This document shows, one piece after another, positions 1 to 7,124 of a stretch of DNA of 16,012 nt (positions are counted from its first letter, which is position 1; each line of letters opens with the position of its first letter). The notes under the pieces were generated by a model. That model was not told the DNA's origin. It was given only the letters and a program-made list of their open reading frames with translations, and did no database searches. Origin of the DNA: CAYGAW01 sp964347945 (GTDB lineage: Bacteria; Chloroflexota; Anaerolineae; UBA7937; B3-Chlor); NCBI GenBank assembly GCA_964347945.1, contig CAYGAW010000085.1, positions 1 through 16,012 on the forward strand, given 5' to 3'. Made by a program: the position numbers and the translations under genes.

Positions 1-116
1 GCGCTTTGCAGGTCGCTCACCACCGGTTGGGAGATCATGTTCACCGGAGGGTTGTCGATCGTGATGATGGCTACCCGATCCTCCTTGGCGAGCTTCACGT
101 ATTGCCTTTCAGTCAT
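1..116 (-). CDS. Enoyl-CoA hydratase/isomerase family protein, N-terminal fragment
   Basis: This is the first 38 codons of a gene that runs off the left edge. The start ATG (114-116) follows a purine-rich ribosome site, GAGAGGAA, read on the minus strand. The product begins MTERQYVKLAKED and continues into ITIDNPPVNMIS, the hallmark first beta strand of crotonase-fold enoyl-CoA hydratases (usually I.ldrP..Na.s). The family hydrates trans-2-enoyl-CoA to 3-hydroxyacyl-CoA in the cytoplasm, the step before the dehydrogenase encoded just upstream. Here Met-Ile replaces the common Asn-Ala after PPV, which is within family variation. Only the N-terminus is visible, so the catalytic glutamates cannot be checked and an isomerase or other crotonase role remains possible. 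It is the last visible gene of the thiolase operon, 76 nt after the dehydrogenase stop. Confidence 0.8.
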   Translation of the reverse strand, partial: MTERQYVKLAKEDRVAIITIDNPPVNMISQPVVSDLQS

Positions 117-192
117 CTCTATTCCTCTCTAAGAGTGTCACGTCATGGTCATCTGTGGAAGGCCAAGACCTCTAGGACCTCAACACGCCTCT

Positions 193-1422
193 CTATTGAC
201 CGACATGCTCCAGGAATCCTCTGCCAGCCTTCTCCCCGAGGTGATTGGCGCGCACGTGAAGGCGCAGCAGACGAGCCGGGTGGAATCTTGGACCATACTG
301 CTTCTTGAACTCCTCCAGCTTGGCCAACACAACGTCGAGACCGATCCTGTCAGCCATGGCCAGCGGACCCATGCGGTCGTCACCCATCTTCATGCCGATG
401 CCGGCGATGGCTGCCATGTCGATGTCGCTGGCAGAGGCGATGTGCTCCTGTAGGCACAGAACTGCCTCGTTGATGAGGGGCATCATCAGGCGATCTGTGC
501 TGAACTCAGTCCCTGTGACCGCCCCTGGCTCGGACTGTATCTCTTTGATCATTTCTTTCACGGGCTCGTCGGTCTGGTCTCCGTAGCCGTAGAATCCAGC
601 CCCAGCCTTCTCGCCGAAACGCTCGGCCTGGTACAGCTTCTCGAAGATCTTGGCCGCGTGGATGCGCTCGCTGTATTCCTCAGCCAGGTACCTCCCTGAC
701 TGGTAGCAGATGTCAATACCTATCATGTCCATCAAGGTGAAGGGGCCCATGGGCCAGCCAAATTCCACCATCGCTGCGTCGATCTCCTCGCTCGTGGCGG
801 CACCCTCCTCCAGGCAAAGTGCCGCCTCGTTCAGGTAGGCCATCAGCAAGCGGTTGACCAGAAAGCCGGGACACTCCTGCACCACCACAGGTATCTTGCG
901 CAAGGATTCCGAGAACGTGACCACGTCGCCAATTGTTTCTTCGTTGGTGTCCAGGCCGGGCACAACCTCCACCAGTTTCATCACGTGGGCGGGACTGAAG
1001 AAATGCATGCCGATCATCTTGTGGGGTTTGTTCGTGGCCGCTCCCATCTCCGATATCGACAGTGCCGTGGTATTGGAAGCAAGAATGGTGCTCTCGGGGC
1101 AGACCTCTTCCAACTCCTTGAAGACCTGTTTCTTCAGCTCCATTCTCTCTGGCACGGCTTCGATGACTATGTCAGCGTCCTCGAATCCCTCGTAGGTGAG
1201 GGTCGCCTGGATAAGATCCATCTTCTCCGTCATCGTGGACTGGTCCATCTTGCCCTTGTCCACTCGTCTCTGATAGATCTGCCGAATCCTGGCTATTCCC
1301 TCGTCCAGCAACTCCTGGTCAATATCCTTCAGGACGACGGGCAGGCCAGAATAGGAGATGACCTGGGCGATCTCGGCACCCATGAAACCTGCGCCCACCA
1401 CTCCAGCTTTGAAGATGTACAT
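193..1422 (-). CDS. 3-hydroxyacyl-CoA dehydrogenase (two C-terminal domains)
   Basis: This 409-residue protein oxidises 3-hydroxyacyl-CoA to 3-ketoacyl-CoA with NAD in beta-oxidation. The Rossmann domain opens with GVVGAGFMG (GxGxxG at residues 10-15), and Asp33 at the end of the second strand is expected to bind the NAD ribose. Catalytic residues of the family are all present: Ser116 in SNTTAL, His140 in GMHFFSPAH, Glu152 twelve residues later, and Asn190 in LVNR. The C-terminal helical domain occurs twice (about residues 187-280 and 310-406, the second ending in GEKAGRGF). This matches the dehydrogenase half of FadB/FadJ and is longer than the ~280-residue single-domain PaaH/Hbd type. The crotonase half is a separate gene immediately downstream. 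The start ATG has a strong site, AAGGAGGG, at 1431-1438. The gene lies 36 nt after the small 82-residue gene in the same operon. Confidence 0.93.
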   Translation of the reverse strand: MYIFKAGVVGAGFMGAEIAQVISYSGLPVVLKDIDQELLDEGIARIRQIYQRRVDKGKMDQSTMTEKMDLIQATLTYEGFEDADIVIEAVPERMELKKQVFKELEEVCPESTILASNTTALSISEMGAATNKPHKMIGMHFFSPAHVMKLVEVVPGLDTNEETIGDVVTFSESLRKIPVVVQECPGFLVNRLLMAYLNEAALCLEEGAATSEEIDAAMVEFGWPMGPFTLMDMIGIDICYQSGRYLAEEYSERIHAAKIFEKLYQAERFGEKAGAGFYGYGDQTDEPVKEMIKEIQSEPGAVTGTEFSTDRLMMPLINEAVLCLQEHIASASDIDMAAIAGIGMKMGDDRMGPLAMADRIGLDVVLAKLEEFKKQYGPRFHPARLLRLHVRANHLGEKAGRGFLEHVGQ

Positions 1423-1458
1423 GCTTTGCTCCCTCCTTCACGGACGCAAATGCCGGGC

Positions 1459-1707
1459 TCACCACGTTTTCAACGGCAACGCCGCTTCAGGCGAGCCTAG
1501 GCGGACGAAATAGAGCCACTCATCGGGGTAACTGGCGAATGCTTTCTCGTCTGCTTCGTTCAGAGTCTTGCCCAGGAAATGATCTCCGCTTTCGGGGTGG
1601 ATGGCGACGATCTCACCCTCGTGCGCTGGCTCCAGGTCGCTCTTTAGCTTCTCGTATACTGCTTGTCCTCTGGAGGTGAATTTTGCCCTCTCGTTCTTGT
1701 CGTACAT
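1459..1707 (-). CDS. Small conserved-looking protein of unknown function (82 aa)
   Basis: The gene has a good ribosome site (TAGGAGC, overlapping the thiolase stop codon) and starts 12 nt after that stop, so it is translated from the same message. The product is acidic and soluble, with no membrane segment and no cysteine. A helical N-terminus (SRGQAVYEKLKSDLEP) is followed by GEIVAIHPESGDHFLG, a second helix around NEADEKAFASYP, and a strand with VRLGSPEAALPL. The pattern of a glutamate-rich helix, then 'VAI.xxSGD', then a run ending '(V/I)R.GSP' recalls a widespread group of 80-90 residue cyanobacterial and archaeal hypothetical proteins. I recall this only loosely and cannot name a family with certainty. 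No function is proposed. Its position between thiolase and the dehydrogenase suggests an accessory role in acyl-CoA metabolism, or simple hitch-hiking. Confidence 0.8.
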   Translation of the reverse strand: MYDKNERAKFTSRGQAVYEKLKSDLEPAHEGEIVAIHPESGDHFLGKTLNEADEKAFASYPDEWLYFVRLGSPEAALPLKTW

Positions 1708-1719
1708 GCTCCGGTGCTC

Positions 1720-2919
1720 CTACTTCCTCTCAAAGATCATTGCCCCTCCCTGACCACCACCAACACAGGCCGTAGTCAAGCCGAGGCTGGAATCCTGTTT
1801 GATCATCTCATAGAGCAGGGTGACCGCCAAGCGCGCCCCCGTGCAACCGACGGGATGGCCCAAGGCTATGGCTCCGCCATTGGGATTGACCTTCTCCCAG
1901 TCGAAACCGTCCTTTTCGAGCTCTATTCCGCAGGCTAGAGCTTGGGCAGCAAAGGCTTCGTTGAGCTCAATGATATCGATGTCGGTGAGCTTGAGGCTGG
2001 CCCTTTCCAGAGCAAGGGGCACTGCCTTCGTCGGTCCTATGCCCATGATCTCAGGTGGCACGCCGGCATACGCGTAACTGCGGATGTAAGCCATCGGTTC
2101 CAGACCAAGTTCGTCGGCCTTCTCCTTGGTCATCAGGATGAGGGCCGCCGCACCATCGGAGATAGGGCAGGCGTTGGCAGGGGTGACCATGCCGTCTTTC
2201 TTGAATACTGTGGGGTACAGGGCGGCTTTTTCGACGGTGAGACCGGCATTTATGTTCTCGTCCTGGGTGATTTCCTCCCTCGCGACCTCTTGACCTGCCA
2301 CGCGCTTGATCACCTCCACGGGCACTATTTCGTCCTTGAACTTGCCCATGCGAGTAGCCATGAAGGCCTTCCTGTGACTCTGGACTGCAAATTCATCCAG
2401 TTCTCGACGGCTCAGTCCGTAGAGAAGGGCCAGATTCTCCGCCGTATAACCCATGATCATGTCGCAGACGGGGTCGGTCAGGCCTTCCCACAGAACGTCG
2501 ATGAATTCGGTGCTCCTGAGCTTCAGTCCCCAGCGGGCTCCGCGCACCGTGTAGGGGGCATAGCTCATGGACTCGGTGCCCCCTACAAGAAAGGCCTCTC
2601 CATCGCCAGCCGCGATGGCCTGGCAGGCGTTGCTCATGGCCACCATGCCAGAGACACAATTCCGCTGGACCGTGTAGCCGGGGACGTGGGTGGGAACGCC
2701 AGCCATAAGAGCGGCCACACGAGTGACGTTGGGGGCATCGGAGAATTGGCCGCAGCATCCGAAGATGACATCGTCGAAGACATTGCTGTCAATCCCTGTG
2801 CGCTTCATCACCTCTACCATGACAATCCTAGCCAGTTCCTGCGGTGGCATGTCCCTGAGGCCCCCGCCGTGACTGCCTATGGGGGTCCGAACCCCCCCAA
2901 CGACTACGATTTCCTTCAT
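1720..2919 (-). CDS. Thiolase (acetyl-CoA C-acyltransferase family)
   Basis: This 399-residue thiolase cleaves 3-ketoacyl-CoA with CoA to acetyl-CoA and a shortened acyl-CoA, or runs in reverse to condense two acetyl-CoA. All catalytic elements are visible: nucleophile Cys88 in QRNCVSGM, NEAFAAQ at 320-326, His355 in GHPVGCTGAR, and acid/base Cys385 in CVGGGQGG. The N-terminal and C-terminal halves and total length are typical. I chose ATG at 2917-2919, eight nt after AGGAG; a GTG directly before it (2920-2922) would add one residue. It is the first gene of the operon that continues with the 82-residue protein, the dehydrogenase and the hydratase, so fatty-acid breakdown is the likeliest role. 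Sequence alone does not separate degradative from biosynthetic thiolases. A promoter and an inverted repeat lie just upstream. Confidence 0.95.
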   Translation of the reverse strand: MKEIVVVGGVRTPIGSHGGGLRDMPPQELARIVMVEVMKRTGIDSNVFDDVIFGCCGQFSDAPNVTRVAALMAGVPTHVPGYTVQRNCVSGMVAMSNACQAIAAGDGEAFLVGGTESMSYAPYTVRGARWGLKLRSTEFIDVLWEGLTDPVCDMIMGYTAENLALLYGLSRRELDEFAVQSHRKAFMATRMGKFKDEIVPVEVIKRVAGQEVAREEITQDENINAGLTVEKAALYPTVFKKDGMVTPANACPISDGAAALILMTKEKADELGLEPMAYIRSYAYAGVPPEIMGIGPTKAVPLALERASLKLTDIDIIELNEAFAAQALACGIELEKDGFDWEKVNPNGGAIALGHPVGCTGARLAVTLLYEMIKQDSSLGLTTACVGGGQGGAMIFERK

Positions 2920-2942
2920 CACCTCATCTCCTGGCTGTGGAT

Positions 2943-2961
2943 AACGCGTGTAGGACGCGTT
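2943..2961. promoter_or_regulatory. Perfect 7-bp inverted repeat, candidate operator of the thiolase operon
   Basis: AACGCGT (2943-2949) and ACGCGTT (2955-2961) are exact reverse complements separated by five bases. The repeat sits between the predicted -10 box of the thiolase promoter and its ribosome site, roughly +8 to +26 of the transcript. That is where a TetR-type repressor of fatty-acid genes would block transcription. Each arm contains ACGCGT, itself a palindrome. No regulator gene is in the window. A short RNA hairpin is the alternative reading, but there is no T-run, so it is not a terminator. Confidence 0.4.
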
Positions 2962-2975
2962 GTCTCTGTTCGACG

Positions 2976-3004
2976 ATTCTACACCAAGAGCCTTGAAACA
3001 TCAA
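2976..3004 (-). promoter_or_regulatory. Sigma-70-type promoter for the thiolase operon
   Basis: On the minus strand, TTGATG (-35, 2999-3004) is followed after exactly 17 bp by TAGAAT (-10, 2976-2981). The -35 matches the consensus at four of six positions and the -10 at five of six. The predicted start is near 2969, giving a leader of about 50 nt before the thiolase ATG. It stands back to back with the mutL promoter. Confidence 0.55.
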
Positions 3005-3040
3005 CTACGCTCAGTTTTGTCGATCACCACCGCGGCACGC

Positions 3041-3070
3041 TTGGCTAGTGCCTGCTCCATGTGGTAGAAT
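3041..3070 (+). promoter_or_regulatory. Sigma-70-type promoter for mutL and downstream genes
   Basis: TTGGCT (3041-3046) and TAGAAT (3065-3070) are separated by 18 bp. The -10 is preceded by TGG, giving an extended -10 (TGn). The predicted start is near 3077, about 50 nt ahead of the mutL ATG. The two divergent -35 boxes are 36 bp apart, so regulators bound here could affect both operons. Confidence 0.5.
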
Positions 3071-3127
3071 TGGCTGAGTGTTTGCGTAGGGATACTACTC
3101 AGTTGGAACGGAAACCTCTCTGGACCA

Positions 3128-4867
3128 ATGTCGATAAGGGTATTACCTGAGGAAGTCGCGTCCAGAATCGCAGCGGGTGAGGTCATCGAGCGCCCAGCCT
3201 CGGTGGTCAAGGAGTTGGTGGAGAATTCCATTGATGCCGCAGCCAGCAACATCAAGGTCGAGATGCGCCAGGGGGGAAAGCGTCTCATACGAGTGATTGA
3301 CGATGCGCACGGAATCCCGTCTGCCGAGGTGCTTTTGGCCTTCGAGAGGTATGCCACCAGCAAGCTAGGGGCGGTCAACGATCTGTCCCGCATCGCAACG
3401 CTTGGATTCCGGGGGGAAGCCCTCTCCAGCATCGCTGCAGTATCCCACGTGACTTTGGTAACCAGGGCCAAAGGCGAGGAGGTTGGCACCCTGCTACGGT
3501 TGGAGGGTGGGAAAGTGGTACGGCACGAGCCGCACGGGGCGGCTCGTGGTACAATCGTCACAGTGGAGAACATTTTCTACAATATGCCTGCCCGGCAGAA
3601 GTTCCTGCGTTCAGAGGCCACGGAGGCACGCCACGTGAGTGAGTTGGTCACCTGCTATGCGATGGCGTATCCACGGTTGCGGTTCAGTCTGCTCAGGGAC
3701 GGACGAACCACCTTCCAGGCCAAGGGAACTGGGGAGTTGTACGACGTGCTGGTGGATGTCTACGGTGCGGAAATCGCTCAGCACATGCTGGAAATCGTGG
3801 CTGATTCACGGGGCAAATCAACCATATCCGTGAGCGGGTTCGTAAGCGATCCTGCTGTGCACCGCTCTACTGGCCGCCATTTGCTGACACTGGTAAACGG
3901 CCGCTGGGTTCGGGATCGCCTGATCAACTACGCTATCAGAGAGGCTTACCACACTGTGTTGCCTAGGGGACGGCATCCCATCGCCGTGGTGCAGGTAGTC
4001 TTGCCGCCAGACCAGGTTGATGTCAACGTACATCCGGCGAAGAGCGAGGTACGTTTTCGCAACAGCAGCGAGGTGTTTGCCGCGGTCCAGAAGGCAACGC
4101 GAGGCGCCCTTGCACGAGAGATGCCAGTACCTCGGGAACCATCTCGCGCTACCTGGCTGCCAGCGTTCGAGACGCGCCAGAGACGCCTCGTAGAGCTTGG
4201 CGGAAGGACGGGACCCAGGCCTGGGGAACTGGCTCTGGAGGTGCAACGATCAGCCGTCCAGCCAGCTGCAGCCGTGGAGCGCTCCGCCTCTGGGAAGCTA
4301 CCGATGCTGAGGGTTCTGGGTCAGCTGGGACGTACCTACATCATCGCAGAGGGACCGACAGGTATGTACCTCATAGATCAACACGCCGCGCACGAGCGAG
4401 TGCTGTATGAGCGTTTTCAAACAGAGAGGGCAGGCTCAGGTATGTCCTCACAGAAGCTCTTGGAACCGCTCGTTGTGGAAGTGGGGCCCAGGCAGAGGGT
4501 TCTCAGCGAAGAGCATCTCGCCGGACTGTCAGATTTCGGTTTCGATGTAGAGCCTTTCGGGGGTGATACCTATCTCGTGCGCGCGGTGCCGGCAATCCTG
4601 CAGGGGACCGATCAGGAACAGGCGATGATAGACATCCTGGACCAAGAGGGCATGGCAGGGACTGTGCAGGCCTGGGAAGAGAAGGTAACCATCAACCTGG
4701 CTTGCCACGGGGCAACAAAGGCCGGAAGCACTCTGACTATGCAGGACATGCAAGAATTGGTGCGACAGCTGGAAGAGACAAGTCTGCCACGGACGTGTCC
4801 TCACGGACGTCCTACCATGCTCCACGTAAGCGCGGAGCGACTGGAGCGAGAATTCGGTCGAAAATAG
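3128..4867 (+). CDS. mutL: DNA mismatch repair protein MutL
   Basis: This 579-residue protein couples mismatch recognition by MutS to strand incision. The N-terminal GHKL ATPase shows VVKELVENSIDA (27-38, catalytic Glu29 and Mg-binding Asn33), the ATP-lid motif TLGFRGEALSSI (91-102) and, at 296-310, DVNVHPAKSEVRF of the S5-like domain. The C-terminal dimerisation domain carries the metal-dependent endonuclease motif DQHA..E....E (Asp417, Glu423, Glu428), plus ACHGATKAG (525-533) and CPHGRP (557-562). It should therefore nick DNA itself, as in bacteria lacking MutH. A linker rich in Arg, Pro and Ala (about 330-390) joins the halves. The adenine-binding motif, usually D-x-G-x-G, reads D58-D-A-H-G62, with Ala at the first glycine. 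The start is fixed by the canonical N-terminus MSIRVLPEEVASRIAAGEVI, despite a weak ribosome site. It heads a plus-strand operon with a lipoprotein and two glycosyltransferases. Confidence 0.97.
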   Translation: MSIRVLPEEVASRIAAGEVIERPASVVKELVENSIDAAASNIKVEMRQGGKRLIRVIDDAHGIPSAEVLLAFERYATSKLGAVNDLSRIATLGFRGEALSSIAAVSHVTLVTRAKGEEVGTLLRLEGGKVVRHEPHGAARGTIVTVENIFYNMPARQKFLRSEATEARHVSELVTCYAMAYPRLRFSLLRDGRTTFQAKGTGELYDVLVDVYGAEIAQHMLEIVADSRGKSTISVSGFVSDPAVHRSTGRHLLTLVNGRWVRDRLINYAIREAYHTVLPRGRHPIAVVQVVLPPDQVDVNVHPAKSEVRFRNSSEVFAAVQKATRGALAREMPVPREPSRATWLPAFETRQRRLVELGGRTGPRPGELALEVQRSAVQPAAAVERSASGKLPMLRVLGQLGRTYIIAEGPTGMYLIDQHAAHERVLYERFQTERAGSGMSSQKLLEPLVVEVGPRQRVLSEEHLAGLSDFGFDVEPFGGDTYLVRAVPAILQGTDQEQAMIDILDQEGMAGTVQAWEEKVTINLACHGATKAGSTLTMQDMQELVRQLEETSLPRTCPHGRPTMLHVSAERLEREFGRK

Positions 4868-4889
4868 GCAGTATTTGGAGGTGTGAGCT

Positions 4890-6140
4890 TTGAGCAAGTG
4901 GTGGGCTCCGTCGATCTTGGCAGGAGCGGTGTTAGTAGTGACCTCTCTGATCAGTGGTTGTGCAGCGGGCAGACCACTTGTCTACGAGGTGGGAATCCAG
5001 CCCGATGTCATTTCACCCAACGCCGATGGCGTCGACGATGTGGCCAGGGTGACCTACAAGATCTCTCGTCACAGTCGGCTGTATATTTACTTCATCGACG
5101 CCGAGGGCCGCGAGTACCATTTCCGCGACGGTAATCGGCGTTCGCCGGGCGAATATGAGGCCCTATTCGGGGGTGGCATCGAGGGTCAGGTACTATCAGA
5201 CGGTCAATACACATGGGTCGTGGAGGTTGTTGATGATTCCTCCGGGGAGACCGAGAAGGTGGAGGGCCAGTTGACGGTGGTCGGCGCCGACAGCGTCGGG
5301 CCTGAACTGGAGGATTTTACCGTCTTCCCTCAGGTCTTCACCCCCAATCAGGACGGCATCAACGACCGCATATCCATCAGTTATCGTCTCATGGAACCTG
5401 CCGAGGTAGAGGTATACATTCGGGATGAGGGCGGCAATCGGCATCCGGTGGGACTGCCCAAGACACGGTGGGATGAGGAGCAGTTCGAGTTGGAGGAGAG
5501 CCCCAGCAAGGTGGCATTGGAACCGGGATTGTGGGAGTACGACTACGACGGGGGGATTGACCTTGGTGCTTCGCCACCCCCTGATGGCCAATACACAGTC
5601 GTCGCCATAGCCACTGATAAGGCCGGCAATCGGGTGGTGAACGAGGCTCCTCTCACCATTGAAGACGGAGGCCTGCCCCTGGCTGAGATACAGACCGTGG
5701 AGTTCTATCCGACCGTCGTCCCCTTGGGCGGTACACTGCACCTCACGGTTACTGTGGAGAACGTCGGTGGTGTGGCCATTCGCACCAAGGGTCCGGCGTC
5801 GGGGACTACCTACACCAGCCGCGAGAATTTCAACACACTAGGGTTCTACGAGGAGCCAGGGATCTTTCGCGTCGGCGTTGACTTCGAAGGCAACACCGAT
5901 GGCCGTCCGTACACGTATCGTTGGCAATTGGGCAGGGACGAGGATCTGGAGGAGAGGATCATCAACGGTCAGCGCTACCAATACCTCCTTCCCGGTCAGC
6001 GAGTGACCGTGGTGGGCCACATCACCATCATCGACGAACCGCCGAAGATCAACCCCTACTACTGGTCAGGCCTTGTTCATGAGCAGGTGCGGATAGTCAA
6101 CGATCGTCAGAATCCCACGGAGATCACAATTGGCTTCTGA
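4890..6140 (+). CDS. Lipoprotein with two FlgD/gliding-type Ig-like repeats
   Basis: The gene starts at TTG (4890-4892), six nt after a strong GGAGGTG site and 22 nt after mutL. The product has a lipoprotein signal peptide: Lys3, a hydrophobic stretch 8-22, and lipobox LISGC with Cys24, so it should be anchored on the outer face of the membrane. Two repeats follow. Each starts with a Ca-loop-like motif (SPNADGVDD at 42-50, TPNQDGIND at 151-159), continues into a beta sandwich, and ends in DGQYT plus a D..G turn (104-119 and 232-247). This layout is that of FlgD-type Ig-like domains in secreted proteins. A third beta-rich domain (about 265-416) has a VTVENVGG turn like CARDB/intracellular-proteinase-inhibitor-type folds. 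No enzyme motif is seen. The downstream glycosyltransferases suggest a cell-surface role, but the substrate or partner is unknown. Confidence 0.82.
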   Translation: MSKWWAPSILAGAVLVVTSLISGCAAGRPLVYEVGIQPDVISPNADGVDDVARVTYKISRHSRLYIYFIDAEGREYHFRDGNRRSPGEYEALFGGGIEGQVLSDGQYTWVVEVVDDSSGETEKVEGQLTVVGADSVGPELEDFTVFPQVFTPNQDGINDRISISYRLMEPAEVEVYIRDEGGNRHPVGLPKTRWDEEQFELEESPSKVALEPGLWEYDYDGGIDLGASPPPDGQYTVVAIATDKAGNRVVNEAPLTIEDGGLPLAEIQTVEFYPTVVPLGGTLHLTVTVENVGGVAIRTKGPASGTTYTSRENFNTLGFYEEPGIFRVGVDFEGNTDGRPYTYRWQLGRDEDLEERIINGQRYQYLLPGQRVTVVGHITIIDEPPKINPYYWSGLVHEQVRIVNDRQNPTEITIGF

Positions 6141-6157
6141 GAGCCACATGGCAGCAG

Positions 6158-7078
6158 ATGAACCTCTCAGTCGTCATCGTTAGCTACAACACCAGAGATC
6201 TCCTGGACGCCTGCCTGGCCTCTGTGACCTCGACCATGGGTTCGGCGTCGAACTACGAAGTGATCGTGGTGGACAACGCCTCGCTTGACGGCAGCGCAGC
6301 CATGGTGAAAGAGACCTTTCGCCAGGCAAACCTGATCGTCAACCAAGAGAATCGTGGCTTTGCAGCCGCCAACAACCAGGCCATCGAAAGGAGCAGCGGG
6401 CGACATGTAATTCTCCTCAACCCGGACACCGTGGTGAGAGAAGGGGCCTTGAACGCCATGGTGAAGTTCTTGGAAGACAACCCCGAGGTTGGAGTAGTGG
6501 GACCCAAGCTTGTCTTTCCAGATGGGAGTTTTCAACATTCGGCCTTCAGCTTTCCGACCTTACTCATGATCTTCATCGATTTCTTCCCCCTCAACCATCG
6601 AGTTCTCAATTCCCGTCTGAACGGTCGCTATCCTCGCTCTCTGTATGATGCAGGAGATCCTTTTCCTATCGATCATCCTCTGGGCGCAGGATTGATGGTC
6701 CGGCGAGAGGTGCTCGAAGAGGTGGGGTTGCTTGACGAGCGCTTCTTCATGTACTGCGAAGAGATCGACTGGTGTATGCGCATCAAGAGGGCCGGATGGG
6801 AGATTTTCTGCTTACCCGAAGCAGAAATCGTTCACCATGTGGGGCAGAGCACAAAGCAGTTTCACAGCGACATGTTTGTGGAGTTGCACAAGAGCCGTTG
6901 CCGGCTCTACGCGAAACACTACAGTCGATCCTTTCAGCGCATGGCCCACCTCCTCGTGGCCCTGGGCGTGGCCTATCGGAGCATGCGAGACCGCTGGGCC
7001 TTCTGGCGTGGTTCAGTGGAGCAAGATGCGTTGAATGAGCGTCTGGATGCATATCATCGCATTCGCTCGCTCTCATGA
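6158..7078 (+). CDS. Family 2 glycosyltransferase (rhamnosyltransferase-like)
   Basis: This 306-residue GT-A glycosyltransferase opens with LSVVIVSYNTRDLL, then VVDNASLDGS (37-46) for nucleotide-sugar binding, NRGFAAANN (65-73), and LLNPDTVV (86-93), the variant DxD metal site of this subgroup. GAGLMVRREVLEEVG (176-190) and FFMYCEEIDWC (196-206) hold the acceptor loop and the Glu/Asp base. This set is typical of WbbL-like rhamnosyltransferases acting on lipid-linked glycans at the cytoplasmic face of the membrane. No transmembrane segment is predicted, and donor and acceptor cannot be read from sequence. The start at 6158 places the first strand at residues 3-8 as expected, although the ribosome site is poor. 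The gene lies 17 nt after the lipoprotein, so translational coupling is likely. The C-terminal basic, aromatic segment (about 245-285) may contact membrane. Confidence 0.93.
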   Translation: MNLSVVIVSYNTRDLLDACLASVTSTMGSASNYEVIVVDNASLDGSAAMVKETFRQANLIVNQENRGFAAANNQAIERSSGRHVILLNPDTVVREGALNAMVKFLEDNPEVGVVGPKLVFPDGSFQHSAFSFPTLLMIFIDFFPLNHRVLNSRLNGRYPRSLYDAGDPFPIDHPLGAGLMVRREVLEEVGLLDERFFMYCEEIDWCMRIKRAGWEIFCLPEAEIVHHVGQSTKQFHSDMFVELHKSRCRLYAKHYSRSFQRMAHLLVALGVAYRSMRDRWAFWRGSVEQDALNERLDAYHRIRSLS

Positions 7079-7124
7079 CCATCTGATCGAAGGCAGTTCT
7101 TCATTCGAGCCGTTGACGGGACTG

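Noticed and set aside
1942..3048. Plus-strand open frame of 368 codons opposite the thiolase
   Set aside because: It is antisense to a gene with full catalytic motifs, its translation is His/Gly/Asp-rich with no family pattern, and no ribosome site precedes it. Codon bias of the real gene explains the openness.
3001..3573. Minus-strand open frame of 190 codons over the mutL start
   Set aside because: It overlaps the conserved MutL ATPase domain in antisense and the divergent promoters; the translation is Ser/Thr-rich and unlike any family.
5196..5741. Minus-strand open frame of 181 codons inside the lipoprotein gene
   Set aside because: It is the shadow of a repeat-containing gene with a clear lipobox and domain repeats; it has no start signal.
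6148..6183. Short open frame MAADEPLSRHR overlapping the first glycosyltransferase start, possible leader peptide
   Set aside because: It is only 11 codons, lacks a ribosome site or regulatory codon run, and arises by chance from the overlapping start.
7035..7124. 30-codon extension of the second glycosyltransferase
   Set aside because: It would overlap the first glycosyltransferase gene and add residues before the first conserved beta strand; no ribosome site is seen.
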